A stretch of 40,880 bases of DNA, taken from assembly GCA_945952445.1 (NCBI GenBank), contig CAMFIG010000018.1, positions 1 to 40,880 on the forward strand. The letters are read 5' to 3'. The translations under genes were made by a program, and so were the position numbers. Shown here one piece after another: positions 16,371 to 27,200 of this stretch; the stretch's first letter is position 1; each line of letters begins with the position of its first letter. Under the pieces are notes generated by a model. The model was not told the origin of the DNA. It saw only the letters and a list, made by a program, of their open reading frames with translations, and did not search any database. This DNA is from an uncultured Chlamydiae bacterium. Its GTDB lineage: Bacteria > Chlamydiota > Chlamydiia > Chlamydiales > Rhabdochlamydiaceae.

Positions 16371-17420
16371 CTATTTTGAGTGTTTAGATATCTCGGAGAG
16401 GATGGATCGTATCTCTTTGATATCTTGTTCTGAAGTATTCCAAGAGGCAATAAAGCGAATTTCATTTTTCTCAGAGTCCCAAGGATAGCAAAAGATCTTT
16501 TCTTGGATAAGAGCAATCCACGATGCTGGAGCTGTAAAGAAAATCTGATTCGTTTCGACGGGATAACTCAAAGACAAACCTGATGTAGACTTGATAATAG
16601 AGGCTATTTCTTGCGCTTTTTGATTTGCTTGAGTAGCTAGCATACGCCATAAATCATTCTTGAAAAACGGAATATACTGGGCTGACAAATATCGCATTTT
16701 TGAAAGCAATTGCAGCAATTGCTTTTGCAAGTGATCACTGCCTTCTTGCAAATGTTGATTAAAAATCACTAGAGATTCTGCTCCCATTAAACCATTTTTA
16801 GTTCCTCCAAGAGATAGGATATCGACCTGTGCAGCTTCTACAATTTCATGTAGCGATGCATTTAAGCTAACCGCTGCGTTATACAGACGGCTGCCATCGA
16901 TGTGAAGCAGAAGATTTTCTTGTTTGCATAACTTCGCAAGTATTCGTAGTTCCTCTAGAGTATATACTGTGCCTACCTCAGTAGGTTGAGTGATAGATAG
17001 AACACGGGGAGATGTAGAGTGTTTACCAAAGGCTCTTTCTCTTTTTAGCTTTTTTACTATTTCATCCGGTGTGATTTTGCCTTCTTTATTCGGCACTGCG
17101 AGTAGCTTACATCCTACTAAAGCTTCCGCTGCACCGGACTCCTGATATTGAATATGAGCAATATCCGTACAGATAACCGATTCATAAGCTTTGGAGCAAA
17201 GTCTAAGGGCAAAAATATTGGCTCCTGTACCTGTCGGGACAATAAAGACTTTGGATTTACTTTTAAAAGCCTTTTGAATCAGATCCCCAGCCTCTTCTGT
17301 CCAGGCGTCTGAACCATAAGAAGAAGCATAGCCTTCATTTGCCTCAGTGATGGCTTTGATGATCAGAGGGTGTGCTGGGGTCCAATTATCGCTAGCTAGA
17401 CAAATTTTCTTTTGAGACAT
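16371..17420 (-). CDS. Threonine-aldolase-like PLP enzyme (beta-eliminating lyase family)
   Basis: 349 residues from the ATG at 17420 (AGAGGG nine bases upstream; an ATG at 17429 is also possible). 'FIVPTGTGANIFAL' (59-72) binds the cofactor phosphate, 'LHIDGSRLYNAA' (172-183) supplies the Asp that pairs with the pyridine nitrogen, and Lys208 in 'SLGGTKNGL' is the Schiff-base lysine. The low-specificity L-threonine aldolase family cleaves threonine/allo-threonine to glycine and acetaldehyde. The fit is good but exact substrate is unproven. Cotranscribed with the AlaX-like gene; glycine and serine are also the amino acids mischarged on tRNA(Ala), an intriguing but unproven connection. Confidence 0.85.
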   Translation of the reverse strand: MSQKKICLASDNWTPAHPLIIKAITEANEGYASSYGSDAWTEEAGDLIQKAFKSKSKVFIVPTGTGANIFALRLCSKAYESVICTDIAHIQYQESGAAEALVGCKLLAVPNKEGKITPDEIVKKLKRERAFGKHSTSPRVLSITQPTEVGTVYTLEELRILAKLCKQENLLLHIDGSRLYNAAVSLNASLHEIVEAAQVDILSLGGTKNGLMGAESLVIFNQHLQEGSDHLQKQLLQLLSKMRYLSAQYIPFFKNDLWRMLATQANQKAQEIASIIKSTSGLSLSYPVETNQIFFTAPASWIALIQEKIFCYPWDSEKNEIRFIASWNTSEQDIKEIRSILSEISKHSK

Positions 17421-17560
17421 ATCCCCCATCCCTCTTAAAAACCTAAATCTCAAGATAGATAATTGAAGGCAAAAATTCAATGGGAAACGCCTATGCAAAA
17501 AAGAGAACACACAAATGACCGGCTTGCAGAGCGCCCCAATAACCTCATTTCGCCTCCATT

Positions 17561-18415
17561 TTATTCTAAGAGCTGACCGGTTTTCAATTTTTCTGTACCC
17601 CATGGCAATTTAACATGCATAGCTCCTTCTTCGCGCCATATATCGATGTAGCATATACCTCCCGATTTCCCTATTACCGCCGGGGCAAGTCCCACAGGAA
17701 GAATGCTGCCATTTTCATCCGCTCTAACCCGAAAATAGAGGACTTCGTCATATGAATTAGAAGTAATATTCAAAAACTCATAAGGCTTAAAACCTTCCCC
17801 ATTCATCTCAAACATGGAATATTCAAGATTACTTACCTTTATATTCACCTTTGCGCCATCCTTTGCTGTTACTTCGCTAGTTGTTACTTTTTCTGAACAT
17901 TCAGAAACTGCTTTTAATGCTTCTTCATAAGTTTCCTCAAGCATCGGATTCCAATAATCGGAGCGAGTATAATATTTAATCTGACCATCAATGCATTCCA
18001 TACAATAAATTTTATCTGAAGGGAGCTCTGATCCATCAGGGTTATATACAAAAATCCTTATTTCTACATTTTTCGCCGTAAATGGATACTCATGAAGATA
18101 CGGTCTTATTTCTTTATTTCCGTTAATGGAAGACAAATATTCTCTAACAACATAGACTACCAATTCTCGAGCTGTTTTCAGATTAACTTCTTGGTAATAA
18201 TAAAAACTCATTGCCATCATCTGAATATCATCCATCATTTGCCCTCCCGTTCCTACAAGATACAGGTTTTTTTGGGCCTTTAACTGCTTTCCTGTTTCCG
18301 ATGTGATTTTATGAGCTAGTTTTATGTAACGAGGAGACTGATAACCAAAAGATGAACACCCGACAAGAAAAGGAATCATGAACAAAAAGAACCCGGCATT
18401 TAACAAAAACTTCAT
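17561..18415 (-). CDS. Lipoprotein, candidate immunity partner of the orphan Rhs tip
   Basis: 284 residues. A signal sequence ends in a lipobox, 'FLVGCSSF' (Cys20), so the protein should be lipid-anchored. The rest shows no family I recognise. Its ATG shares ATGA with the stop of the orphan Rhs cassette, as expected for a toxin-immunity pair. Periplasmic lipoproteins are the usual immunity proteins for lipase-type effectors (the Tle/Tli pairs of type VI secretion), and the tip upstream looks like an alpha/beta hydrolase; the immunity role is inferred from these two points. Two hand-counted lines (18061-18180) are about a third G+C, poorer than the Rhs core. Confidence 0.65.
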   Translation of the reverse strand: MKFLLNAGFFLFMIPFLVGCSSFGYQSPRYIKLAHKITSETGKQLKAQKNLYLVGTGGQMMDDIQMMAMSFYYYQEVNLKTARELVVYVVREYLSSINGNKEIRPYLHEYPFTAKNVEIRIFVYNPDGSELPSDKIYCMECIDGQIKYYTRSDYWNPMLEETYEEALKAVSECSEKVTTSEVTAKDGAKVNIKVSNLEYSMFEMNGEGFKPYEFLNITSNSYDEVLYFRVRADENGSILPVGLAPAVIGKSGGICYIDIWREEGAMHVKLPWGTEKLKTGQLLE

Positions 18416-20853
18416 TTTTTACTCCCGTACTTTTGAATATAATCGGAGATATGCCTTCTCTTGACATCATCAAAAGTAGGACTTAAAAACCCATGATCCC
18501 AAAAAAAGGCATTGGGATGAGGTTCTAGTATTTCCAGCTGGTCTCTATATTTCATCTGACCCATGATATCGAGGCGTGTGACGATGTCTCTCCGACTCAT
18601 GTAGTTATAAGATTTAAAACACAACTCTTCCGGAATAATAGCCGCAGGAGCAAAAGCTACACTGATGATTCTTTGTTGGACCGATTTTGGAGAAGTCAAC
18701 AAGGCGTTGAGCACATGAAGAGCTCCCCCGCTATGGCTAAACTGAAGAAACTTCTCTTCAGGACCATGCGTGGCAATAAAGTGATTCCATTGGTTTTTTA
18801 ATAACTGGACAGGGGGGGTGTGCACTCTCATATGCCCTAAGCTACATTCTATGATGTCAATTCCTATAGATACGGCCTGAATGCTATCCCAATTGGTTGC
18901 ATTATAGATTCCATACACTTTTGCTCCTCCCCCATATTGACTTACTTGCAACGCACTTGCTATAGATTCATCTCTTTGGTTGTTAATTCCATTGATAAAT
19001 CCTATGCCTCCTTGAGACAAATCAAAGGATCCGACCTGGAAAAACTCTGAACGGGTCATACTTTGATTTGCTAGATATGCAGGAACAACATTAAAAGCTT
19101 GAATAGACTGATTGATTCCATAGAAAGGCTGAAAACTGCCGATGACAACAGGCTTTATCGTTTGATATACGGAAGAGGCAAACCGCCCATCAGGATCCAT
19201 GTAGTTAATAGGATCCCCGGCAGAGTAAGCATAAAGATCCAAACAAACCGGATAACCAATGGGGTCCGGGCTTAAAAATCGACCGCCGTGAGGATCATAA
19301 TATCTCGCTCCCATCCAGACTAACCCTGTTGGATCTAAAGCCTGGCTATGCCATGTAAATGTCTTGGCATACGATAGGAGATCCACGGGAAGAGAAGGCA
19401 ACACTTGGGATCCATAAGAGGAAATCTGCTCCACATCCATGATCCCTTGTTTTGAAATAACTCCGACTAAATGGCCTAAGCCATTGTGTAACAAAACAAC
19501 AGAATCCCCTGTCTCGTCAATAATAGCATCGCAAGAGTTAGGTCCATAAATTTTCCAGAAAGTTTTGCCTTCACATTGCACTCCGATCTCTAGGAACTCT
19601 TGCTCTGGATCATAAAATGACGTAGTCGAAATCTGCGGGTGTTCTTCGATTGTATAATGCGTCTGTAATCTTCTTCCTAGAGCATCATAGGAAGCTTCCC
19701 AAAGAGAAGTTTCATCTGAGACTTTAAGCAACCTTCCCCATGGATCCCACTGAAATTTCTTTGAGTTCTGAGAAATCACTTCTCCCATGAGATTATAAGC
19801 TGTTGCAACAGAACCTACCTCATTGATTTCCATGACGATTTTTCCAAAAGGATCCAGACCATTTTCTGAAACAACCCTATCGGGAGCTTGCGTGCGGATG
19901 CCTATTCCTGCCATTCCAAAATCAAAGCTGTATTGTTCAGATCCAGCAGATTGTAAATATCCTCGGTCCGTATAGGTAAATTGCTTATAGTCATGAGGAG
20001 AAAGATGAGCTGCTAGCTTGCCGGATGGGTGCCATAGAAGAGTTTCTTCATACATATCCTTGGCACAGATATTTGCCGGAAGTCCTGAAAGATTGTAATC
20101 AATATTTACATCGCCATAGGGCGTCGACTTCTGTTTAAGAGAGCCACTGCGATTATAAGCGTAGGATAGACATGTCTCTTGCATGGCAATCTCAACGAGC
20201 TGATTATTCTGATAAGTAAAGTTCCGAGTGTGACCATTGATCTGTAGCGAACGACCCAAAGCATCCCATTCCTGCTTAGTTTCTTGCATCAGCCGAGAGT
20301 TTAGATAGATATTTTCTAAGATAAGGCGTCCATCTGGATCATAAGAACGCTCAATGTTAGAATGTTCTGAGTGAGGAGCGCTTTGTTGGGCAGAGAGAAG
20401 AAGCCCTCGAGGGTCATAAGTAAAACTGCGCTGCCAACCATCTACCGTCTCCTGAATCAGCCTGCCATTGAGATCGTAAAAATAAGAACGGATCCGCTCC
20501 ATGGGATCTTTGACTTCTTTGAGATAGCCATTTTCATAGGTATATTCCCAGTGTAGAGAAGATAAATTACCTACTTGAAGCTGTTCTTCTGTCTTCCTTT
20601 TCATCGAATCATAAGATGCTTTCCAGACCATACCATTGGGAAGATGGTATTCAGCTATGTTGGAATCCTGATCGTAAACAAACTCAACGCAACCCCCATC
20701 CGGCAATTCTTTTTTGATTAAGCGTCTTAAGCCATCGAATGTCTGGCGCACTACTCTCCCATCCCCATCTCTCATCGCAATGCAATTGCCGCACGCATCA
20801 TATTCATATCTCGTAATGACATTGCCTTTTTGCACCTGGATGGGAAGCCCCAA
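18412..20853 (-). CDS. Orphan Rhs cassette: partial core plus alpha/beta-hydrolase-like tip
   Basis: 813 codons. Residues 1-559 are a near copy of residues ~1972-2531 of the big Rhs protein, including the Rhs core end 'GARYYDPHGGRFLSPDP' and 'DPDGRFAS'. The tip (~560-813) is unrelated to the other tip and resembles chlamydial DUF687: 'GGIGFINGINN', 'SHSGGALHVL' (Ser708), 'RRDIV' (Asp756) and 'DHGF' (His787), a possible Ser-Asp-His hydrolase triad. There is no ATG, signal peptide or Rhs N-terminus; a TTG at 20853 has AAGGA six bases upstream, and an in-frame stop lies just before. It is probably a silent donor for recombination into the full gene, although weak expression is possible. Confidence 0.75.
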   Translation of the reverse strand: MGLPIQVQKGNVITRYEYDACGNCIAMRDGDGRVVRQTFDGLRRLIKKELPDGGCVEFVYDQDSNIAEYHLPNGMVWKASYDSMKRKTEEQLQVGNLSSLHWEYTYENGYLKEVKDPMERIRSYFYDLNGRLIQETVDGWQRSFTYDPRGLLLSAQQSAPHSEHSNIERSYDPDGRLILENIYLNSRLMQETKQEWDALGRSLQINGHTRNFTYQNNQLVEIAMQETCLSYAYNRSGSLKQKSTPYGDVNIDYNLSGLPANICAKDMYEETLLWHPSGKLAAHLSPHDYKQFTYTDRGYLQSAGSEQYSFDFGMAGIGIRTQAPDRVVSENGLDPFGKIVMEINEVGSVATAYNLMGEVISQNSKKFQWDPWGRLLKVSDETSLWEASYDALGRRLQTHYTIEEHPQISTTSFYDPEQEFLEIGVQCEGKTFWKIYGPNSCDAIIDETGDSVVLLHNGLGHLVGVISKQGIMDVEQISSYGSQVLPSLPVDLLSYAKTFTWHSQALDPTGLVWMGARYYDPHGGRFLSPDPIGYPVCLDLYAYSAGDPINYMDPDGRFASSVYQTIKPVVIGSFQPFYGINQSIQAFNVVPAYLANQSMTRSEFFQVGSFDLSQGGIGFINGINNQRDESIASALQVSQYGGGAKVYGIYNATNWDSIQAVSIGIDIIECSLGHMRVHTPPVQLLKNQWNHFIATHGPEEKFLQFSHSGGALHVLNALLTSPKSVQQRIISVAFAPAAIIPEELCFKSYNYMSRRDIVTRLDIMGQMKYRDQLEILEPHPNAFFWDHGFLSPTFDDVKRRHISDYIQKYGSKK

Positions 20854-20857
20854 AGTA
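19178..20857. repeat. 1680-bp direct repeat, orphan copy of the Rhs core
   Basis: Matches 21984-23663 at a constant offset of 2806 bases without indels. By eye I find nine substitutions in the outermost ~175 bases at the high-coordinate end (20683-20857) and two within the ~30 bases at the low end (near 19194 and 19217); the ~1.45 kb between looked identical at every line I compared. Homology stops abruptly at 20857, but decays gradually below 19178, where the two tips begin with related sequence (VYQTIKPVV against VYRPIKATV). Confidence 0.95.
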
Positions 20858-20936
20858 ACATCCTTATTTAGAAAATAGGTACATCTCTTTTTAGATTACA
20901 TGCTTATATAGCAGGATATTTCACAGTCCAAGCTCT

Positions 20937-21263
20937 TTATTCATCATAACTTAAAATATTATCACCTGTTAATTGCAAAAAACACCTTCCTAATTGTCCA
21001 TCATGGATGATTTCTAGATTTTTTTTCTTCTTATCTAAAATTCTAATTTCAGAACACTTATTCATATGTATACTTGCAATTGCTACATCAGAATCATTAC
21101 AAACAAGTATACCAGCATAACATTCGTAAATAGAAAATGATAGAGTTACAATTAGCCCATCTTCACGAGTTGCTCTAAGCCAATATACACCTTGTTCTTC
21201 GTTAGTAGGAGGTGTTAAAATCTCATCAAATACAATAAGCAATTCAGTAATATCGAATTTCAT
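20937..21263 (-). CDS. Candidate immunity protein for the Rhs toxin tip
   Basis: 108 residues, no signal peptide, acidic (18 Asp/Glu against 10 Lys/Arg by count). The ATG overlaps the Rhs stop by one base (TAATG), and GGAGG lies within the last Rhs codons, so translation is coupled. Size, charge, position and very low G+C (about 30% over 20941-21240 by hand count, against about 48% in a core line near 22141) are what one expects of a cytoplasmic immunity protein acquired with its toxin tip. No family recognised; the function is inferred from context only. Confidence 0.65.
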   Translation of the reverse strand: MKFDITELLIVFDEILTPPTNEEQGVYWLRATREDGLIVTLSFSIYECYAGILVCNDSDVAIASIHMNKCSEIRILDKKKKNLEIIHDGQLGRCFLQLTGDNILSYDE

Positions 21264-24200
21264 TATCCTCCAGGAATAACTGTTATAACATGACCATTTT
21301 CATTTAAAATTACGCGCACTCCTGTACTACCAGGCTGTACGATCTCTGCTTCGACAACTGAAGGAGGCACACCTCGAGGATTGGGAGCGTTTTCCAAACA
21401 CCATTTATGAAATTCTTTTGGATGAAGCTTTTGTGATGCAATCTTTGCTCTTGCTAAAAATCGACTTTCTAATTCAGCCATAACTTGCACTGTCCTTGGT
21501 GCCATTCGTTCTAATGCATGCTCAACATACCAGCGGCCATTGATAAATGCTCCTCCTCCTTTTTTTGGCAATATCCATCCTTCGCTACTAGCCATCGATG
21601 ATGCTAATGGTAGTCTGTAATTATATAAAGCCGACGCTTCTTTTCCGAATTTATAAGCAAGTCCACCACCACCTATAGTAGATAAAAAGTTAGCATTATT
21701 ATCCCAATAATCGGCCCTTTCTTGGCTCATTCCTATTTTTTGTAAAAGCTGAGAAGTCAGAGTTGTTGTCTGACTACCAGTCATAGTCGTATAAATGCCT
21801 GATGAAAACCGATCTGCTCCATGAATAACCATAGCAGCTCCTAAGGGAGCAAAAAGTGTAGGCGCTAAAGCTGTACCCGTTGATACTTCCAGAAATCCTC
21901 CAAATGCTTGTAGTGACCCTTGGAATCGAGGATTATTCCAGACATTCAGAACAGTCGCTTTTATTGGTCGATACACCGGTGATGCAAACCGCCCATCAGG
22001 GTCCATGTAGTTAATAGGATCTCCGGCAGAGTAAGCATAAAGATCCAAACAAACCGGATAACCAATGGGGTCCGGGCTTAAAAATCGACCGCCGTGAGGA
22101 TCATAATATCTCGCTCCCATCCAGACTAACCCTGTTGGATCTAAAGCCTGGCTATGCCATGTAAATGTCTTGGCATACGATAGGAGATCCACGGGAAGAG
22201 AAGGCAACACTTGGGATCCATAAGAGGAAATCTGCTCCACATCCATGATCCCTTGTTTTGAAATAACTCCGACTAAATGGCCTAAGCCATTGTGTAACAA
22301 AACAACAGAATCCCCTGTCTCGTCAATAATAGCATCGCAAGAGTTAGGTCCATAAATTTTCCAGAAAGTTTTGCCTTCACATTGCACTCCGATCTCTAGG
22401 AACTCTTGCTCTGGATCATAAAATGACGTAGTCGAAATCTGCGGGTGTTCTTCGATTGTATAATGCGTCTGTAATCTTCTTCCTAGAGCATCATAGGAAG
22501 CTTCCCAAAGAGAAGTTTCATCTGAGACTTTAAGCAACCTTCCCCATGGATCCCACTGAAATTTCTTTGAGTTCTGAGAAATCACTTCTCCCATGAGATT
22601 ATAAGCTGTTGCAACAGAACCTACCTCATTGATTTCCATGACGATTTTTCCAAAAGGATCCAGACCATTTTCTGAAACAACCCTATCGGGAGCTTGCGTG
22701 CGGATGCCTATTCCTGCCATTCCAAAATCAAAGCTGTATTGTTCAGATCCAGCAGATTGTAAATATCCTCGGTCCGTATAGGTAAATTGCTTATAGTCAT
22801 GAGGAGAAAGATGAGCTGCTAGCTTGCCGGATGGGTGCCATAGAAGAGTTTCTTCATACATATCCTTGGCACAGATATTTGCCGGAAGTCCTGAAAGATT
22901 GTAATCAATATTTACATCGCCATAGGGCGTCGACTTCTGTTTAAGAGAGCCACTGCGATTATAAGCGTAGGATAGACATGTCTCTTGCATGGCAATCTCA
23001 ACGAGCTGATTATTCTGATAAGTAAAGTTCCGAGTGTGACCATTGATCTGTAGCGAACGACCCAAAGCATCCCATTCCTGCTTAGTTTCTTGCATCAGCC
23101 GAGAGTTTAGATAGATATTTTCTAAGATAAGGCGTCCATCTGGATCATAAGAACGCTCAATGTTAGAATGTTCTGAGTGAGGAGCGCTTTGTTGGGCAGA
23201 GAGAAGAAGCCCTCGAGGGTCATAAGTAAAACTGCGCTGCCAACCATCTACCGTCTCCTGAATCAGCCTGCCATTGAGATCGTAAAAATAAGAACGGATC
23301 CGCTCCATGGGATCTTTGACTTCTTTGAGATAGCCATTTTCATAGGTATATTCCCAGTGTAGAGAAGATAAATTACCTACTTGAAGCTGTTCTTCTGTCT
23401 TCCTTTTCATCGAATCATAAGATGCTTTCCAGACCATACCATTGGGAAGATGGTATTCAGCTATGTTGGAATCCTGATCGTAGACATACTTAACGCAACC
23501 ACCATCCGGCAATTCTTTTTTGATTAAACGTCTTAAGCCATCGAATGTCTGGCGTACTACTCTCCCATCTCCATCTCTCATCGCAATGCAATTGCCACAC
23601 GCATCATATTCATATCTCGTAATGACATTTCCTTTTTGCACCTGGATGGGAAGCCCCAAAGTATTGATCCAAGTGATTGTCATTTCATCACCTTGCCAGA
23701 CCTGTTGGGTGTCGGTTTCCTGATCATAGCGATAATGGGAACTTGCTAATAGACAACCTTCGGAGTCGACAACTTTAGATTCCGCAATGCAGCCGCCTTC
23801 ATAGCGTTGAAACTTTTTTTCTCCATTGGGAATAGTGCAGAAAACCGTGTCATTTTGATAATTCCACACCGTACGCTCTCCACTTGGAGAGATCTCTTCT
23901 TTTAATCGATTGAGACCATCATATATTTTCTCTGAAGTATAACCTGCTGCATCAGTAAATCGAATGAGGTTACCTCGAGCATCAAAGTCCCTGGTTTCCA
24001 TGTCTTTCGTAGCAACATTTATACGAGTTTCTCGATGATGAGAATCATCGTAGATGATTTCCCAGGTAATCCCATTTTTTGTTTCTCGAATGGGCCGACC
24101 TAAGAAATCATAAGTGATGCAGTCTTCTGAGCCATCAGGAAAGATCTCTTTTTTAAGAAGGCCATTTGTTGTATAAAGGCGCTCTGTCTTCGCTCCCGAA

Positions 24201-27200
24201 GCTGTGGAGATTGTTTCAAGAAGCCCGCCGGACTCATAGGTAAAATAAGTTGCACAGCCTTCTTTTGTTTCAGATTTTACTCTGCCTAACGCATCGTATT
24301 CTCTTTGGGTGGTATATCCTAAAGGATCTACCTCTTCGACAAGGTTGCCGAGGGAGTCATATTCATATAGAGTGTACGCGACTGCATTTGGATTTAATGT
24401 CTGTCTGGCAGCTTTGACAAGACCTGAAGCATGATAATCAAAGTAAACAGTATTGTTTGGATTTGCTGTCTGTCTCCAAAGCAACTGATTGTTGAGATTA
24501 TAGCCCGCATAATTTGCAGAAATAAGGGTTCCCGATAGAGATAGAACCTTGGACTCTATCTGATTTCCCATAATATCATAGACATTCTCACAGATGCTAT
24601 CCACAGATTGCACCTTGATACACTGACCTTGATAGTTATATGAATATAAAGTGACAACATCGGGATCATCGGTTCCGGTCAATTGGATCTTTTCGTAAGG
24701 AAACCCACGAGAGTCATATTTCCAGAGAGTAATGGATCCGGCTCTGTCTTCTTTTTCGATCAAACCTTGAGAATTGTATTCTAAATCTATATAGGAAGTC
24801 ATGATGCCATCAACATAGGACTCTGCTCTTTTGGGAAGAAAAGAAAACGTTGAGTCATACATCGTGACAGTCTTTTGTCCTAATACCTCTTCTTGAATAC
24901 AAAGGTCTTGGTCATTATAGGTAAATTTTTTAACCAAGATCGATTCGCCACTACCCGTTAAATCAGCTCCATTAAGACCCATCTCTACGGGATTTCCTCG
25001 ACTGTCATATAGGTAATAGGTTGTAAGCCCTCGCTTATCTGTCGATGATTTTAAACACCTTGCAGAACCTCCTGGCATGTTCCACTCTGAGATCTTTTCT
25101 GTAACGGGATCAAACCAGGTCTTCTCATCGATAAACCAGGACTGTAAGGTCTCTGATCCTAGAGGATCTACGATCTTGTAAATCTGTTTTTGGAAAATCT
25201 TATATGTCGTTTTCCCTCCTGCAGCATCAGTAACCGTAGTCATGCCATCTTGGTAGTCGAAGACAACAGTTGTCATCATCGATTGTCTCGGGCCCATGGG
25301 AGAACGCTGTTCTTGGACTTTTCCTTCTTTATAGACGTTTTCCAAGACCTTTCCATAAGGCTTGGTTTCTCGAATCATGCGGTGCGAATGGTCATATTCA
25401 TAGGTAATTACTGCAGAATTGGGCAGCGTGACTTTTACAAGATCTCCCTGTAGATTATAGCTATAGTAGATCCTTCTTCCATCTTTAGCATAGATCTCCG
25501 AAATTTTCTCTTCGTGGTTATAAAGGACGCCACAAAAATCGCCATTTGAGCTCTCTATCCTAGAAAGCTTGCCTTTGCTGTAGGAAAACTCAAGAATACT
25601 CCCCCTGCTATTTATCCACTTTTTAAGAAGTCCTCCTTCAAAAATCCTTTTCGACCCATCAGCGCCATATAGGATATCACCTTGAATGAAACCATGAAAG
25701 GGATTGAAAACAGAGCCTATTCCATTTTGGTTGAGATTATAGAGCTCCGGGTTGTCTTCAGGAAAAGCCTCCCATCGCAAGGTATCCTGATTGTATCTAT
25801 AAGCAATCACGGTGCCATCCGCTTCAGCGGCATACAATTTTTCATCTTGTCTGATAAGAAAAGGATTCAAGCTGAGCTTCCATCCTACTCCCAGGTCCCC
25901 GACAAGGGGATTTTGGCTATTGTAATTGCGCCGTATTTCCAGAGGAAAAGGCCCAGGCAAAACAAGATCGACTTCATCGATATAAAAGGCCCCTGTTACA
26001 ACATCGACAGGGTCTCCGACATGGCTTAAGAAAGATTTATGTTCCGATCTCACATCGGAATTCCATGTATTTGTTCCTTGTGAAACTGAACTCTTTTCCG
26101 GAAGCATAGAGGCAATATTCGGATGGCTATTGAGAGGGGGAGGAACATATAGCCCATAAGAGTTGCTGTTACTAATAGGAATAAGCTGCCAGCCACTGAT
26201 AGCCGAAGGGATGAAATAGTCGCTAGGCAAAGGAGATCCAAGGCCTCCGTGGAGCCAAAAAACATTACTAGAGATTAAGCTCGCCTGCTTAAGAGGATGG
26301 AAAATAAGAGATCCCATTTCTCGATAAGATCGATCCTGGCTGAAAATAAATCCCGGGGTCATATATGCATAGGCATATGGATCAAACCCATTTCCTTGAG
26401 AGAACATTTTTTTTGCAATCTCCCACTGCCTAAAGCACTGATTCTGTGTACTGCGAAGATCCAGATCTTCTAAATAAGGAAAGTATAAGCTCTTAGCAGC
26501 TTCCGGAGTGTTTTCTACTGCTGCGATTCTAGAAGGAGTTAAACTCAAAAATCCCGGCTCAGGAAGTCCCTTTTTTTGTTGTTCGCGATTGGCAAGCTGC
26601 AAAAGTTTGACTGTAGAGATCGCCTCTTTCACGCCTAAAACATCCAGCAACACCTGATGTTCATTAGAAGAAAAATCGACTGTAATGAGGAGCTGCAAGG
26701 CTCTAAGAGCTGCATAAAACTCTTGCTGCCAAGATGTCGATTGCAAAGAAGGCATGGGAGAAAGAGACCACATCATATCCACTTGGGGCGCCTTTATGTC
26801 TTGACTTGTAGAAAGTTTGGCCAATCCAAAGGCAAAAATCATAAGAGGTGATGTCTTGTGAAGCTCTGCTAGAATCTTTTCTGCACGCCCGCATCTTTCA
26901 AAATAGGAAGCTCCCACAAAGGCAAGAAGGGCATGAAGCCTCTTTGTCTCTTCTTGTTCAGCAGAGAACTGCTCATAGTACTGAGAGGTCACCTCAGAAC
27001 TCGATCCACCCAAGTGAAAACAAAGAGCAGCTTCAGTCCCTTTATCCATTGAAATCGTATTGGTTGCGTGACTGGAACAGGGTCCAGCTGCGTTGTGATG
27101 AAAGACTGTTATATCAATCACTTGATCGGATTCATCGAGCTCGAGCAAACGCTCTTGCTTTTCCCCTATCATCAGAGCTTGAAGGCCCTCTTGGCTAAAA

